DNA of 64,000 nucleotides, taken from Streptomonospora mangrovi. Lineage in GTDB: Bacteria > Actinomycetota > Actinomycetes > Streptosporangiales > Streptosporangiaceae. Within the stretch, counting starts at the first letter, position 1, and every line of letters begins with the position of its first letter. Position numbers and translations under genes: made by a program. Positions 33,966-43,132 of this stretch are shown piece after piece. The DNA lies in assembly GCF_027604915.1 (NCBI RefSeq), contig NZ_JAJAQC010000009.1, positions 1-64,000 of the forward strand, in the 5' to 3' direction. The notes under the pieces are model-generated. The model worked only from the letters and a program-made list of their open reading frames with translations. It was not told the DNA's origin and ran no database searches.

Positions 33966-36755
33966 ATGGGCGCCACTCGGAATACCGGCCAGTCGGCTGT
34001 CGATCTCCGCATATGGGGGAAGGCCCGTGGGCTGGGGGACGACCGGTATCCCGTTGTGTGCCATTTACTCGATGCCGCGGCAGTCATGCGTGTTTTGTGG
34101 CGGGATTCGGTTTCGCCCGGTTTGCGGGCCGCTGTTTCCGCCGATCTTGGGGTTTCCGAACCCGAGGCGGGGCGGCTGCTGGAGTTGTGGGCGGGGCTGC
34201 ACGACATCGGTAAGATCACGCCCTCCTTCCAGCAGCAGGTCGCCGTTCCCGCCGGGTACCCCCTCACCAATGTCGACCAAGGGTTGCCCCACGACGTCGC
34301 CGGCGGCCGTTGGCTGGCCAGCGCGCTGCGCGAGGCCGGTTATCCCGATGAGCGGCGCAAACGGGTCGCCAAGTTGGTTGCCCAGGTCGTGGGTGGTCAC
34401 CACGGCTGCTTCCACGAACCCCATCCAGCAGCGGTCCATGCCGAGAACCGCGCGGGGTTAGGGCTTGGGGAGGGGCCGTGGGACGAGCAGCGCGAGGCGG
34501 CCTTCGCCGCGCTGCGGGTGATCGTGGAGGCGCCCGATCCGCCCCCGGCGATGAGCCCCCACACGGCGGCCGTGGTCTGCGGCCTGGTGATCCTCGCCGA
34601 CTGGCTGGTCAGCCAGATCCCTTACATCAAGCAGCGCCTCCCTGACGTCCCCGCGAGCGGCGACATCCCCCGCCTGCGGACGTTCTTCGAGGGCTCCCTC
34701 CTCCAGGCCCCCGGGCTGCTCGCCGACGCCGGTCTGGGGCGGTTGCGCCTGCGTCCCGGCGGCTTTTCCGAGGAGTTCCCGTTCGCCCCCAACGCGTTGC
34801 AGTCCTCGGTCACCGAGCGCCTGCCCTCCCTGGCCACCGGCCCCGGTTTGCTGATGATCGCCGCGCCCATGGGCATGGGCAAGACCGAGACCGCCTTCCA
34901 CGCCGCGCGCGTCATGGGCGAGGCCGCCGGTACCTCGGGCACGTTCGTCGCGCTTCCGACCACGGCCACCGCCGACCAGATGTACTCGCGCTTCGCCGAC
35001 TACCTGGCCCGCCGCAGCGACCACCCCGCCCCGCTCACCCTCCTGCACTCCATGGCGTGGCTCAGCCCGGTCTACACCCTGCTCGACGGGTCCACGGGCA
35101 CCGGCGGCGAGAGCACCGACGACATCGCCAGCCACGACCTCGCCGCCCGCGTGGCGGCGACGGAGTGGCTGCGCGGCGCCAAGCGGGGCCTGCTCGCGCA
35201 GGCGGCCGTGGGCACCGTCGACCAGGCGCTCCTGGCCGTCCTTCCGCTGCGCCACAACACCGTGCGCATGTCGGCCCTGGCCCAGAAGACCGTGGTGATC
35301 GACGAGGTGCACGCCTTCGATCCCTACATGCGCGACCTCCTGTGCGTCCTGCTGCGCTGGCTGGGCCGGTTGGGCGCGCCCGTCGTGCTCCTCTCGGCGA
35401 CCCTGCCCCGCCACGTCGCGCGCGAGTTGTGCGCGGCCTACCTCGGCGGCGGCGCCGACGCCCTCGGCCGCGCCTCCGAACTGGAACTGCCCTACCCGGG
35501 TTGGGCCTACGTCCAGCGGGACATGGCCGCCTCAGTCACCACCTCGGTTCCCGTGGCTGATCGCGAGCGGCGGTCCCTGGCCGTCACCCTGGCCCCGGTC
35601 GCCATCGCCAAGGGTGGCGAGGTCGACCGCATGCCGCGTCTCCAGGCCGAACTCGCTGCCCTGCTCTCCCACGGCGGGTGCGCGGCGGTCATCTGCACCA
35701 CGGTCGACCACGCCCAGGCCACCTACCGGGCGCTGCGCGACTGGTTCGCCCAGGAGCGCGCACACGGCCGGCCCGCGCCGGAGCTGCGCCTGCTGCACTC
35801 GCGCTTCCCCGCTCGCCAGCGCGAGCGCATCACCGAGGAGGTCATCGCCGCCTACGGCAAGGGAGGGGACCGCTCGACCCCTTCGGTGCTGGTGGCCACG
35901 CAGGTCATCGAGCAGAGCCTGGACGTTGACTTCGACCTGATAATCACGGATCTGGCGCCGTTTGAACTACTGCTCCAGCGCGCCGGGCGCGGCCACCGGC
36001 ATCCCGTCAACGACGCCGCGCGCCCCGCCTGGGCGCGGACGCCGCGGATGGTCGTGCTGACGGCACCCGGCGGCGACACGCCGCGCGTCCCCCAGGTGTG
36101 GCGCTACGTCTACCCGCACGCGGCGCTGGTCCGCGCGCAACGCCTGCTGGAGCGGCGCGGGCAGGAGCCGATCGTCATCCCCGACGACGTGCAGGGCCTG
36201 GTCGACGCCGCCAACCCGGGCGAGCGGCTCGGGGCAGCAGACCCGCTCCTGGAGGGGTATGAGACGGCGGAGTTGGAAAGTCTCGCGGCCGTCATGGTCA
36301 AGCGGCAGTCCGCGAACCTCGCCGCCATCGACACCCCCGAGAAGCTGAAGCGCCTCCACAGGCTGACCGCGCGGGACCTGTCGGAGGACGTTGCCGGGAC
36401 CCGCTTCGACGCCGACTCCCAGCGCGTGCTGCCGTGCTTCGTCGATGCCGAGGGCACCTACCGGCTGGGCGGCTTCGACGGCGAGGAGTTGCCCCGGCCC
36501 ACCGGAGAGGGGCGGCTGACCCGCGACCAGCGCGCCGCCGTCATGCACCACACGGTTCCCGTGCGGGGGAGCCTGCTCACCGACCGTTCCCCGGCCCTCG
36601 ACCCGCCCGAGGAGTGGAGCACCGACCCGCTGCTGGGCCGCCTGGTGCTGCTGCCGCACACGGCCGGTGCCGACGGCGGTGTCCGGGGGCCGGCCATCGG
36701 CGACCGGCTCTTCACCCTCGATCCAGAAGAGGGACTTTTGATCCGCAGACGCTGA
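33966..36755 (+). CDS. cas3: Cas3 nuclease-helicase, type I-E
   Basis: This 929-residue protein is the DNA-shredding effector recruited by Cascade. The HD nuclease domain (about 15-260) shows CHLLDAAAV and GLHDIGK (His79-Asp80) and a later VGGHHG. The SF2 helicase follows, with Walker A APMGMGKTET near 299, the DExH box VIDEVHAFD near 441, SATLPR (motif III), and QVIEQSLDVDFD with QRAGRGHRH (motifs V-VI). The C-terminal domain closes it. The length is normal for HD-helicase Cas3. It is first in the cas cluster, 213 bases upstream of cse1, with a hairpin in the gap that may tune the ratio to Cascade. Confidence 0.97.
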   Translation: MGATRNTGQSAVDLRIWGKARGLGDDRYPVVCHLLDAAAVMRVLWRDSVSPGLRAAVSADLGVSEPEAGRLLELWAGLHDIGKITPSFQQQVAVPAGYPLTNVDQGLPHDVAGGRWLASALREAGYPDERRKRVAKLVAQVVGGHHGCFHEPHPAAVHAENRAGLGLGEGPWDEQREAAFAALRVIVEAPDPPPAMSPHTAAVVCGLVILADWLVSQIPYIKQRLPDVPASGDIPRLRTFFEGSLLQAPGLLADAGLGRLRLRPGGFSEEFPFAPNALQSSVTERLPSLATGPGLLMIAAPMGMGKTETAFHAARVMGEAAGTSGTFVALPTTATADQMYSRFADYLARRSDHPAPLTLLHSMAWLSPVYTLLDGSTGTGGESTDDIASHDLAARVAATEWLRGAKRGLLAQAAVGTVDQALLAVLPLRHNTVRMSALAQKTVVIDEVHAFDPYMRDLLCVLLRWLGRLGAPVVLLSATLPRHVARELCAAYLGGGADALGRASELELPYPGWAYVQRDMAASVTTSVPVADRERRSLAVTLAPVAIAKGGEVDRMPRLQAELAALLSHGGCAAVICTTVDHAQATYRALRDWFAQERAHGRPAPELRLLHSRFPARQRERITEEVIAAYGKGGDRSTPSVLVATQVIEQSLDVDFDLIITDLAPFELLLQRAGRGHRHPVNDAARPAWARTPRMVVLTAPGGDTPRVPQVWRYVYPHAALVRAQRLLERRGQEPIVIPDDVQGLVDAANPGERLGAADPLLEGYETAELESLAAVMVKRQSANLAAIDTPEKLKRLHRLTARDLSEDVAGTRFDADSQRVLPCFVDAEGTYRLGGFDGEELPRPTGEGRLTRDQRAAVMHHTVPVRGSLLTDRSPALDPPEEWSTDPLLGRLVLLPHTAGADGGVRGPAIGDRLFTLDPEEGLLIRRR

Positions 36756-36786
36756 GGCGCACCACGGCAGTTCGCCGTGCGGCGCC
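36756..36786 (+). terminator. Hairpin between cas3 and cse1 (attenuator-like)
   Basis: GGCGC/GCGCC and CACGGC/GCCGTG form a nested stem of 11 paired bases with a 2-base bulge and a 5-base loop, directly after the cas3 TGA. It could reduce or insulate transcription into the Cascade genes; the remaining 180 bases to cse1 could hold a second promoter. Confidence 0.5.
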
Positions 36787-36967
36787 ATCACCCAGATCGA
36801 GGAGGACGCCTGCGGCTCGACACCGGTTTACCGAAATCGCAGGCGATCAACGCATCGGCCGCATCCAGCCAACCTGCCCCGTTTTCCGTACATGCGTACC
36901 CCTCGTGCGCCACGCTTGTCCCGTCGGCCCCGCCCGGCGCCACCACCTCCCCTTCCGGAGACCGCTT

Positions 36968-38527
36968 ATGCCTCCTCCCGCCTTCGACCTGGTGTCCCAG
37001 CCGTGGATCCCCGTGCGCTGGCATGCCGAGTCCGCCGCCGACCAGCGCCCCCGGGCCGTGGGGCTGGCCGAGTTGTTCTCGCGCGCCCACGAGATCGCCG
37101 GCATCGACCTGCCGCTGCCTCCGGCCGAGTCCGGGCTGATGCGCCTGCTGTACGCCATGACCGCGCAGATCACCGGCCTGATCGACATCGCCGACCACGA
37201 CGACTTCCACGACGCGCGCGAGGAACTGCTGGAGACCGGGGCCTTGCCCGCCGACGCCGTCGCCGCCTACTTCGCCGCCACCCACCGCTGCTTCGACCTG
37301 TTCGACGCCCGCCGCCCGTTCCTCCAGGACCCCCGCCTGGTCGAGGAGTGCCGCGACAGCAAGGGCGCCCCGGTCACCTCCGGTGTCAACAAGCTGGTGT
37401 GGGGGCGCGTGGCCGGCAACACCCAGATGTGGCTGTCCCACGACAGCGACGCCCGGCCGCGCCCGGTGCCCGCCGCCGAAGCCGCCTGGCACCTCATCGC
37501 CTGGTTGTACTACGGCCCCTCGGGCATGAGCACACCCCGCGTGGTCGGCGACACCTCGGCCCGCAACACCACCGCCGGCCCGCTGCGCAGCACCATCTCC
37601 TACCACCCGATGGGCGACACCCTCCTGGAGACGCTGCTGCTGGGCGTGCCCGTCTGCGACGACGGCCCCGGCGGCCCCGCCCCCTGGGAGCGCACCGACC
37701 TGCCCGACCCCCTGGGCCTGCCCGAGGCGCCCACGGGCCTGATGCGCCTGCTGTGCGGGCGGTTCCGCCACGCCCTCCTCCTCACCCCCTCGGCCGACGG
37801 CAGCGAGGTGATCGACGCCCGCATCACCTGGGCCTGGCGCCAGCCCCACGCCCCCGCCGAGGACCCCTACCTCATCTACCAGCACAGCAAGAAGGGCGAC
37901 CGCTACGCCCGCCGCGCCGACGCCGACCGCGCCATCTGGCGCGACGTCGACGCGATGCTGCGCGAGAAACCCGGACACAACGGCGAGCGCCGCCCCGTCG
38001 TCATCGACAACCTCGCCGAACTCGCCGAAAGCACCGCCTTCGGCGAACGCCTCGACCGCATCCGGGTGCGCGCCCTGGGCTTCGACCAGGAGGGCCAGGC
38101 CCGCGACCGCCAGTACGTCGCGGCCGCCACCCCCCGTGTCCTCTGCTTCCTCAAGGAGCGCCAACACGACCGGTTCACCCGCATCGGCGCGCTGGTCTCC
38201 AACGCCGAAGAGGTCGGCGCCAACCTGAGGAAGGCCCTCACCCGCGCCTGGCGCGACATCGTCAAGAGTTCGGACGCCCCGGTGCCGTGGCTGGCCACCG
38301 GCCTGGCCCGCTACTGGAGCCAGGCCGAACGCCGCTTCTGGGAGGCCGCCCGCGCCGAGCAGCCCCCGGCCCACCCGCGCAACCTGTTCATCCGCACCGC
38401 CCTGGCGGCCTACGCCCAGGCCACCGACGCCTACACCCGCGACCCCCGCCACGTCGAGGCCATCGAACGGGCGCGCACGCTCGTCCTGCTCGGCTGGCGG
38501 CGCGAAGACGACCGCCCCGACCAGTGA
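36968..38527 (+). CDS. casA: Cascade large subunit Cse1/Cas8e
   Basis: This 519-residue subunit recognises the PAM and starts target unwinding. The family start FDLVSQPWIPVRW is present; the open frame upstream is not family-like, so the ATG at 36968 (after GGAGACC) is used. Further marks are GLAELFSRAHEI, AVAAYFAATHRCFDLF, RPFLQDP, a PAM-sensing-loop region near GVNKLVWGRVAGNTQMW, and the C-terminal four-helix bundle. It is followed after 11 bases by cse2. Its length agrees with the family. Confidence 0.96.
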   Translation: MPPPAFDLVSQPWIPVRWHAESAADQRPRAVGLAELFSRAHEIAGIDLPLPPAESGLMRLLYAMTAQITGLIDIADHDDFHDAREELLETGALPADAVAAYFAATHRCFDLFDARRPFLQDPRLVEECRDSKGAPVTSGVNKLVWGRVAGNTQMWLSHDSDARPRPVPAAEAAWHLIAWLYYGPSGMSTPRVVGDTSARNTTAGPLRSTISYHPMGDTLLETLLLGVPVCDDGPGGPAPWERTDLPDPLGLPEAPTGLMRLLCGRFRHALLLTPSADGSEVIDARITWAWRQPHAPAEDPYLIYQHSKKGDRYARRADADRAIWRDVDAMLREKPGHNGERRPVVIDNLAELAESTAFGERLDRIRVRALGFDQEGQARDRQYVAAATPRVLCFLKERQHDRFTRIGALVSNAEEVGANLRKALTRAWRDIVKSSDAPVPWLATGLARYWSQAERRFWEAARAEQPPAHPRNLFIRTALAAYAQATDAYTRDPRHVEAIERARTLVLLGWRREDDRPDQ

Positions 38528-38538
38528 AGGAAGAGCCC

Positions 38539-39189
38539 ATGAGCCCTCCCTCGGCCACCCGCGAGGACGTGCGCACACGCGCCGGCGCCCTCGTCTCCGC
38601 GATCCGCGACCTCCTGGACAAGCCCGGAGACCGGGCCCAGGTCCGCCGCGCCGTGGGCATGGACCCCGCCGATCCCCGCTGCTGGGACGCCTACGCCCAC
38701 GTCGAGAAGCACCTGCCGGCCAAGCGCGACGAGGCCACCGAGCGCGCGTTCCTCGCCGTGGCGGCCCTCATCGCCGACCAGCCGCCCACCGCCCGCGCCA
38801 ACGACCTGGGCCGCGGACCGGGCGATGTCGACGCCACCACCGTGCCGGGCGAACCCGGCTCCCCTTTCACCGGCAACCTCGGGGTCACCCTCGCCCACGC
38901 CGTCGAACGCAAAGCCGTAGGCGACAAGGCCGCCAAGGAACGCCTGCACCTGCTGTGCCGGCAGAACCTGCACGGCGCCCACCGCCAACTCCCGCGCCTG
39001 ATCGCCTACCTGCGCAACCAGAACCTGCGCGTGGACTGGGTGCAGCTCGCCTGCGACCTGGCCGACTGGCAGCGCGACCACGACCGCGTCGTCAAGAACT
39101 GGCTCCAGGGCTACCACCGCACCCGCCACCTCCTCGAGGCCCAGCGCAAGAAGAACGCCCAGACCGACCGAACGGACGAAACCCCATGA
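38539..39189 (+). CDS. casB: Cascade small subunit Cse2/Cas11e
   Basis: This 216-residue helical protein is present as a dimer in Cascade and stabilises the crRNA and the displaced strand. Family marks are LRRAVGMDP-like VRRAVGMDPADPRCWDAY, LFAL-type helices AFLAVAALIADQ, and NLGVTLAHAVER with RLHLLCRQNLHGAHRQLPRL, the basic surface. The last ATGA overlaps the cas7 start. The spacing is typical of type I-E operons. Confidence 0.95.
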   Translation: MSPPSATREDVRTRAGALVSAIRDLLDKPGDRAQVRRAVGMDPADPRCWDAYAHVEKHLPAKRDEATERAFLAVAALIADQPPTARANDLGRGPGDVDATTVPGEPGSPFTGNLGVTLAHAVERKAVGDKAAKERLHLLCRQNLHGAHRQLPRLIAYLRNQNLRVDWVQLACDLADWQRDHDRVVKNWLQGYHRTRHLLEAQRKKNAQTDRTDETP

Positions 39190-40331
39190 GCGACCCCCGG
39201 TACATCGACATCCACGCGCTGCAAACCGTCCCCTACTCCAACCTCAACCGCGACGACCAGGGCGCACCCAAGACCGTGGTCTTCGGCGGGGCCGAACGCA
39301 CCCGCATCTCCAGCCAGAGCTGGAAGCGCGTGATCCGCCGCAGCGTGGAGGAGGCCGTGGGTGACCCGGCCGTGCGCACCCGCCGCGTGGTGCGCGGTGT
39401 GGCCGAACGCCTCCAGGCGCGGGGGTGGCCCCAGGAGGAGGCCGAGGCCGCCGGGCGCCAGGTCGCCCGCTCGGCCGGCAACGGCATCAAGCTGGAGCGC
39501 AGCAAGGACGAGCGCGACACCGAGGTGCTGACCACCTCGGTCCTGCTGTACCTGCCCGAGGCCGGCCTGGAAAACCTGACCGCCATCGCCGAGGCCCACC
39601 GCGAGGCCGTGGTCGCCGAGGAGGCCAAGCCCGAGGCCAAGCGCAAGGGCGTCCTGCCCTCAGAAGAGATCGCCGAGGTGCTGGGGCGGCGCAGCGCCGC
39701 CATCAACCTGTTCGGGCGCATGCTCGCCGAACTCCCCGGCGCCAACGTCGACGGCGCGGTGCAGTTCGCCCACGCCTTCACCACCCACGCCACCAGCATC
39801 GAGTACGACTTCTTCGCCGCCGTGGACGACGTGGAGGAGCAACTGAGCATCCCCGGCAGCGGCCACATCAACACCGCCATGTTCAGCGCCGGCACCTTCT
39901 ACCGCTACGCCAACGTCGACCTGCGCGGGCTGGCCGCCAACCTCGGCGCCGACACCACCACCGCCCGCGACCTGGTCACCGCGTTCCTGCACGCGTTCAT
40001 CCTCACCCTGCCCACCGGCAAGACCACCTCCACCGCACCGGCCACCCTGCCCGACCTCGTCCACATCGCCGTCCGCGACGACCGGCCGGTCTCCCTGGCC
40101 GCCGCCTTCGAGGCGCCCGTGGGCGCCACCGAGGGCCACCTCGCCCCCTCCCAGGGGCGCCTGGACTCCTACGCCGCCGAACTCACCACCCTGCTGGGCG
40201 CCGACCACCGGCTGTGGGCCGGGCACACCGCCACCCTCGCCAAGGCCGACCATCTCGGCGCCAAGCACCCCTCCTTCGACCGCCTGGTCGCCGACGCCGT
40301 GGAGGCCGCCTACCCCCGGGCCGCGGCGTGA
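39186..40331 (+). CDS. cas7e: Cascade backbone subunit Cas7e (Cse4)
   Basis: This 381-residue RAMP-like protein polymerises along the crRNA spacer. It starts YIDIHALQTVPYSNLNRDD, the usual Cas7e N-terminus, followed by KTVVFGGAERTRISSQSWKR. FGRMLAE and GAVQFAHAFTTHATS are further signatures. The start overlaps cse2 by 4 bases, and the stop overlaps the cas5 GTG by 4 bases, so subunit synthesis is coupled. No loss or insertion was seen. Confidence 0.97.
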   Translation: MSDPRYIDIHALQTVPYSNLNRDDQGAPKTVVFGGAERTRISSQSWKRVIRRSVEEAVGDPAVRTRRVVRGVAERLQARGWPQEEAEAAGRQVARSAGNGIKLERSKDERDTEVLTTSVLLYLPEAGLENLTAIAEAHREAVVAEEAKPEAKRKGVLPSEEIAEVLGRRSAAINLFGRMLAELPGANVDGAVQFAHAFTTHATSIEYDFFAAVDDVEEQLSIPGSGHINTAMFSAGTFYRYANVDLRGLAANLGADTTTARDLVTAFLHAFILTLPTGKTTSTAPATLPDLVHIAVRDDRPVSLAAAFEAPVGATEGHLAPSQGRLDSYAAELTTLLGADHRLWAGHTATLAKADHLGAKHPSFDRLVADAVEAAYPRAAA

Positions 40332-41080
40332 GCGGGCTGCTGCTGCGCCTGGCCGCCCCCTTGCAGAGCTGGGGGGAGCACAGCGCCTTCGGCGAGCGCG
40401 ACACCGCCCCCCACCCCACCCGGTCGGGGCTGCTGGGCATGCTGGCCGCCGCGCACGGCATCGCCCGCGGCCAGGACCTGGGCGGCCTGCACCAGCTCGC
40501 CTTCACAGTGCGGGTGGACCGCCCCGGCGTGCGCACGGTCGACTTCCACACCGTGGGCGGCGGCTACCCGCGCACCCGCACGGTGCTCACAGCCGAGGGC
40601 AAGCGGCAGAGCGCGGCCACCGCCACCATCGTCACCCGCCGCCACTACCTGGCCGACGCCGTCTTCACCGTTGCCGTCACCGGACCGGAGGAGACCATCG
40701 AGCGCGCCCGCGCGGCCCTGCGCGCCCCGCACTGGCAGCCCTACCTGGGGCGGCGCTCCTGCGTGCCCGAGCAGCCGCTGCTGCTGGAGGCGCTGGTGGC
40801 CGACCCCGTCGCCGAGCTGGCCCGGGTGCCCGTGGCCCGCGCCGCCCCCCGCGGCGCCGACCACCTCGACCTGCCCCTCATCAGCGACGGCGCCCATGAC
40901 GACGCCCGCCAGATCAGCGAGCTCTACGACAACCCCACGGTGTTCACGCGCCACGACCGCCGCTACGGTCTGCGCTCGGTCAGCGAGACCACCGTCGCCG
41001 TGGCCGCCGAGGACTGCCACTTCCGCCCCGACGACTTCCGCCGCGCCCTGGCGAAATACCTGCACGAGGCACACCGATGA
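40328..41080 (+). CDS. cas5e: Cascade subunit Cas5e
   Basis: This 250-residue RAMP protein caps the 5' handle of the crRNA. It starts at a GTG within the cas7 stop (GTGA), giving VSGLLLRLAAPLQSWGEHSAF, the standard Cas5e beginning. PTRSGLLGMLAAAHGI, the DRPG region and YLGRRSCVPEQPLL follow. The C-terminal part is well preserved to YLHEAHR. Its ATGA end overlaps the cas6e start. Confidence 0.96.
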   Translation: MSGLLLRLAAPLQSWGEHSAFGERDTAPHPTRSGLLGMLAAAHGIARGQDLGGLHQLAFTVRVDRPGVRTVDFHTVGGGYPRTRTVLTAEGKRQSAATATIVTRRHYLADAVFTVAVTGPEETIERARAALRAPHWQPYLGRRSCVPEQPLLLEALVADPVAELARVPVARAAPRGADHLDLPLISDGAHDDARQISELYDNPTVFTRHDRRYGLRSVSETTVAVAAEDCHFRPDDFRRALAKYLHEAHR

Positions 41081-41724
41081 AGGCATGGCTCACCCGCATC
41101 GCGCTCAACCACCGCCACCCGGGCGTGCACGCCCTGGTCGGCGACGCCAACCTGCTCCACCGCGAACTGATGCGGCTGGCCCCCGACGACCTGGGCGAGC
41201 ACCCCCGCCAGGCCGCCGGCCTGCTCTACCGCCTGGAGACCGGCCCCAGTGGCGTCCACATCCTCGCCCAGACCACCCTGGAGCCCCGCACCGACCGGCT
41301 CACTGGCGGGCTGGCCGCCTCGGTGGCCGTCCGCGAGCTGACCCCGCTGCTGGACGCCCTGACCGCCGGGGCGCGGGTGCGCTACCGCATCACCGCCAAC
41401 CCCACCCAGCGCGTGGGCAACTCCACCGACAACCCCGCCCGCAAGGGCAAACTCACCGTGGTCTTCGGGCAGCGCGGCGAACTGTGGTGGCTTGAGCGCG
41501 CCACCGGCCTCGGCCTGCACCCCCTCAGCGTCGACCAGACCCGCCTGGCCGACATCCGCGTCGGCGCGGTGCGCCACGCCGCCACCCGTTTCGAGGGCAC
41601 CGGAGTGGTCACCGACCCCCAGGCGCTGCGCGGCGCCGTCATCGAGGGCATCGGGCGCGCCAAGTCCTACGGCTGCGGCCTGCTCAGCCTGGGCCTTGAC
41701 CGCACGGCGGGGGGCACCCCCTGA
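41077..41724 (+). CDS. cas6e: crRNA endonuclease Cas6e (Cse3)
   Basis: This 215-residue RAMP endonuclease cuts pre-crRNA at the base of the repeat hairpin and stays bound. The N-terminus WLTRIALNHRHPGVHALVGD contains the region of the active-site Tyr/His in homologues, here rich in His (residues 12, 14 and 18), and LLHRELM follows. The C-terminal Gly-rich RNA loop GIGRAKSYGCGLLSLG is intact. It overlaps cas5 by 4 bases and cas1 by 1 base. It must process both repeat variants in the window, which differ only at repeat position 3. Confidence 0.95.
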   Translation: MKAWLTRIALNHRHPGVHALVGDANLLHRELMRLAPDDLGEHPRQAAGLLYRLETGPSGVHILAQTTLEPRTDRLTGGLAASVAVRELTPLLDALTAGARVRYRITANPTQRVGNSTDNPARKGKLTVVFGQRGELWWLERATGLGLHPLSVDQTRLADIRVGAVRHAATRFEGTGVVTDPQALRGAVIEGIGRAKSYGCGLLSLGLDRTAGGTP

Positions 41725-42704
41725 TGGCGGGCTACTACACCAGCGCCCGCCGCGCCCTGTCGGCGCCAACGCTGGCGATGCTGCCGCGCATCGCCGACTC
41801 GCTGTCATTCCTGTACCTGGAGAACGTGCGCGTGGTCCAGGACGACACCGGCGTGTGCGCCCAGGTCGTCAAGGCCGACGGCACAGTTGACCGCGTCCAC
41901 ATCCCGGTGGCCGCGCTGTCGTGCGTCCTCATGGGCACCGGAACCTCGGCCACCCAGCCGGCCATGGCGACCATGGCCCGCCACGGCGCCACCGTGCTGT
42001 GGACCGGCGCGGGCGGGGTGCGGCTGTATGCGGCGGCCCAGTCCAGCGAACTCACCACCCACTGGCTGGAGCGCCAGGCCCGCGCCTGGGCCGACGACAC
42101 CGCCCGCCTGGCCGTGGCGACACGCATGTACGCGCTGCGGTTCGCCACCGAGGTGCCTCCGGGCACCACGCTGGCGCAGTTGCGCGGGTTGGAGGGCCAG
42201 CGCATGAAGGTGTTGTACCAGATGCTGGCCGAACGGCACCGGCTGCGCGGGTTCAAACGCAACTACGACCCCCACAACTGGGACGAGCAGAATCCCGTCA
42301 ACCAGGCGCTTTCGGCCGCGAACACGGCACTGTACGGCGTCGTCCACGCCGCGATCCTGGCGCTGGGATGCTCGCCGGCGCTGGGGTTCGTGCACAGCGG
42401 AAAGCAGCACGCCTTCGTCTACGACGTCGCCGACCTCTACAAGGCCGAGCACACGGTGCCGCTGGCCTTCGCGCTGCACAAGTCAGCGCGCCCGGAGCGG
42501 GACGCGCGGTGGCGGCTGCGTGAGCAGTTCCGGCTCTACCGGCTGATGCCCACGATCGTCGCCGACATCCAGCGCCTGCTGGCGCCCGAGTTGGAGGTGG
42601 AGGCGGATGAGGGCGCGGAGAACCCCGAACTCGTCCACCTGTGGGATCCCGACCTGGGGGAAGTGGCGGCCGGGGTCAACCACGCCACCGAGCCGGACTG
42701 GTAG
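41724..42704 (+). CDS. cas1: Cas1e integrase
   Basis: This 326-residue adaptation integrase has the conserved metal ligands: Glu in LRGLEGQRMK (near 155), His in GFVHSGKQHAFVYD (near 222) and the Asp pair in VYDVADLYK (near 232-235). It begins LPRIADSLSFLYLEN, as Cas1e does. The 1-base overlap TGATG couples it with cas6e. The C-terminus extends about 20 residues past the usual end with an acidic tail. Four arrays with intact leaders in this window suggest that it is or recently was functional. Confidence 0.97.
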   Translation: MAGYYTSARRALSAPTLAMLPRIADSLSFLYLENVRVVQDDTGVCAQVVKADGTVDRVHIPVAALSCVLMGTGTSATQPAMATMARHGATVLWTGAGGVRLYAAAQSSELTTHWLERQARAWADDTARLAVATRMYALRFATEVPPGTTLAQLRGLEGQRMKVLYQMLAERHRLRGFKRNYDPHNWDEQNPVNQALSAANTALYGVVHAAILALGCSPALGFVHSGKQHAFVYDVADLYKAEHTVPLAFALHKSARPERDARWRLREQFRLYRLMPTIVADIQRLLAPELEVEADEGAENPELVHLWDPDLGEVAAGVNHATEPDW

Positions 42705-42713
42705 GCGGACGCG

Positions 42714-43022
42714 ATGCCCAACCTGGTCGTCATCTCCACCACCGCCGTCCCCGACCACGTCCGCGGGGCCTTGACACGCTGGCTGACCGAACCGGCGGCC
42801 GGTCTGTATGTGGGCACTGTGTCGGCCAAGGTCCGCGACCGCCTCTGGGACGCGGTCAGCGCGTCGGTGGGGGAGGGAGCGGCGGTGTGCGTGCACCCGG
42901 CCGACAACGAGCAGCGCTACACGATCAAAACGGCCGGCGAGAGCCGGCGCCGCATCCTCGACTTCGAGGGCTTGCAGTTGATCGCATTCGAAGGGGAAAA
43001 CGGCGATCAGCCGGAGTCATGA
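42714..43022 (+). CDS. cas2: Cas2e, CRISPR adaptation partner of Cas1
   Basis: This 102-residue protein has the Cas2e pattern VVISTTAVPDHVRGALTRWL, then AGLYVGTVSAKVRDRLWDAV and a C-terminal arm that binds Cas1. Cas2e lacks some of the acidic residues of nuclease-type Cas2 and serves as a structural bridge for prespacers. It starts 9 bases after cas1 and ends about 110 bases before array 3, so its 3' end borders that leader. Confidence 0.95.
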   Translation: MPNLVVISTTAVPDHVRGALTRWLTEPAAGLYVGTVSAKVRDRLWDAVSASVGEGAAVCVHPADNEQRYTIKTAGESRRRILDFEGLQLIAFEGENGDQPES

Positions 43023-43069
43023 CACTGCGGGTCCGCGTTCGCGACCGACCGGATAGAACAATCCGAACG

Positions 43070-43132
43070 GATTACTTAACAGTAAGTAATCAGAACGGTA
43101 TTCTAGTCGCCTAAAATCCCAGTTCAGGAAGT
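43070..43132 (+). promoter_or_regulatory. CRISPR leader of array 3
   Basis: Two dyads are present. GATTACTT / AAGTAATC (43070-43091) has a 6-base loop. Directly after it comes AGAA-CGGTA-TTCT, centred at 43098, exactly 35 bp before the first repeat, as in the other leaders. The TAAAATCCCAGTTCAG block downstream is a diverged form of the sequence in leaders 1 and 4. Confidence 0.75.

Noticed and set aside
36434-36967. N-terminal extension of cse1 by 178 codons
   Set aside because: It overlaps the cas3 3' end and has no similarity to Cse1; the family N-terminus begins at 36968.
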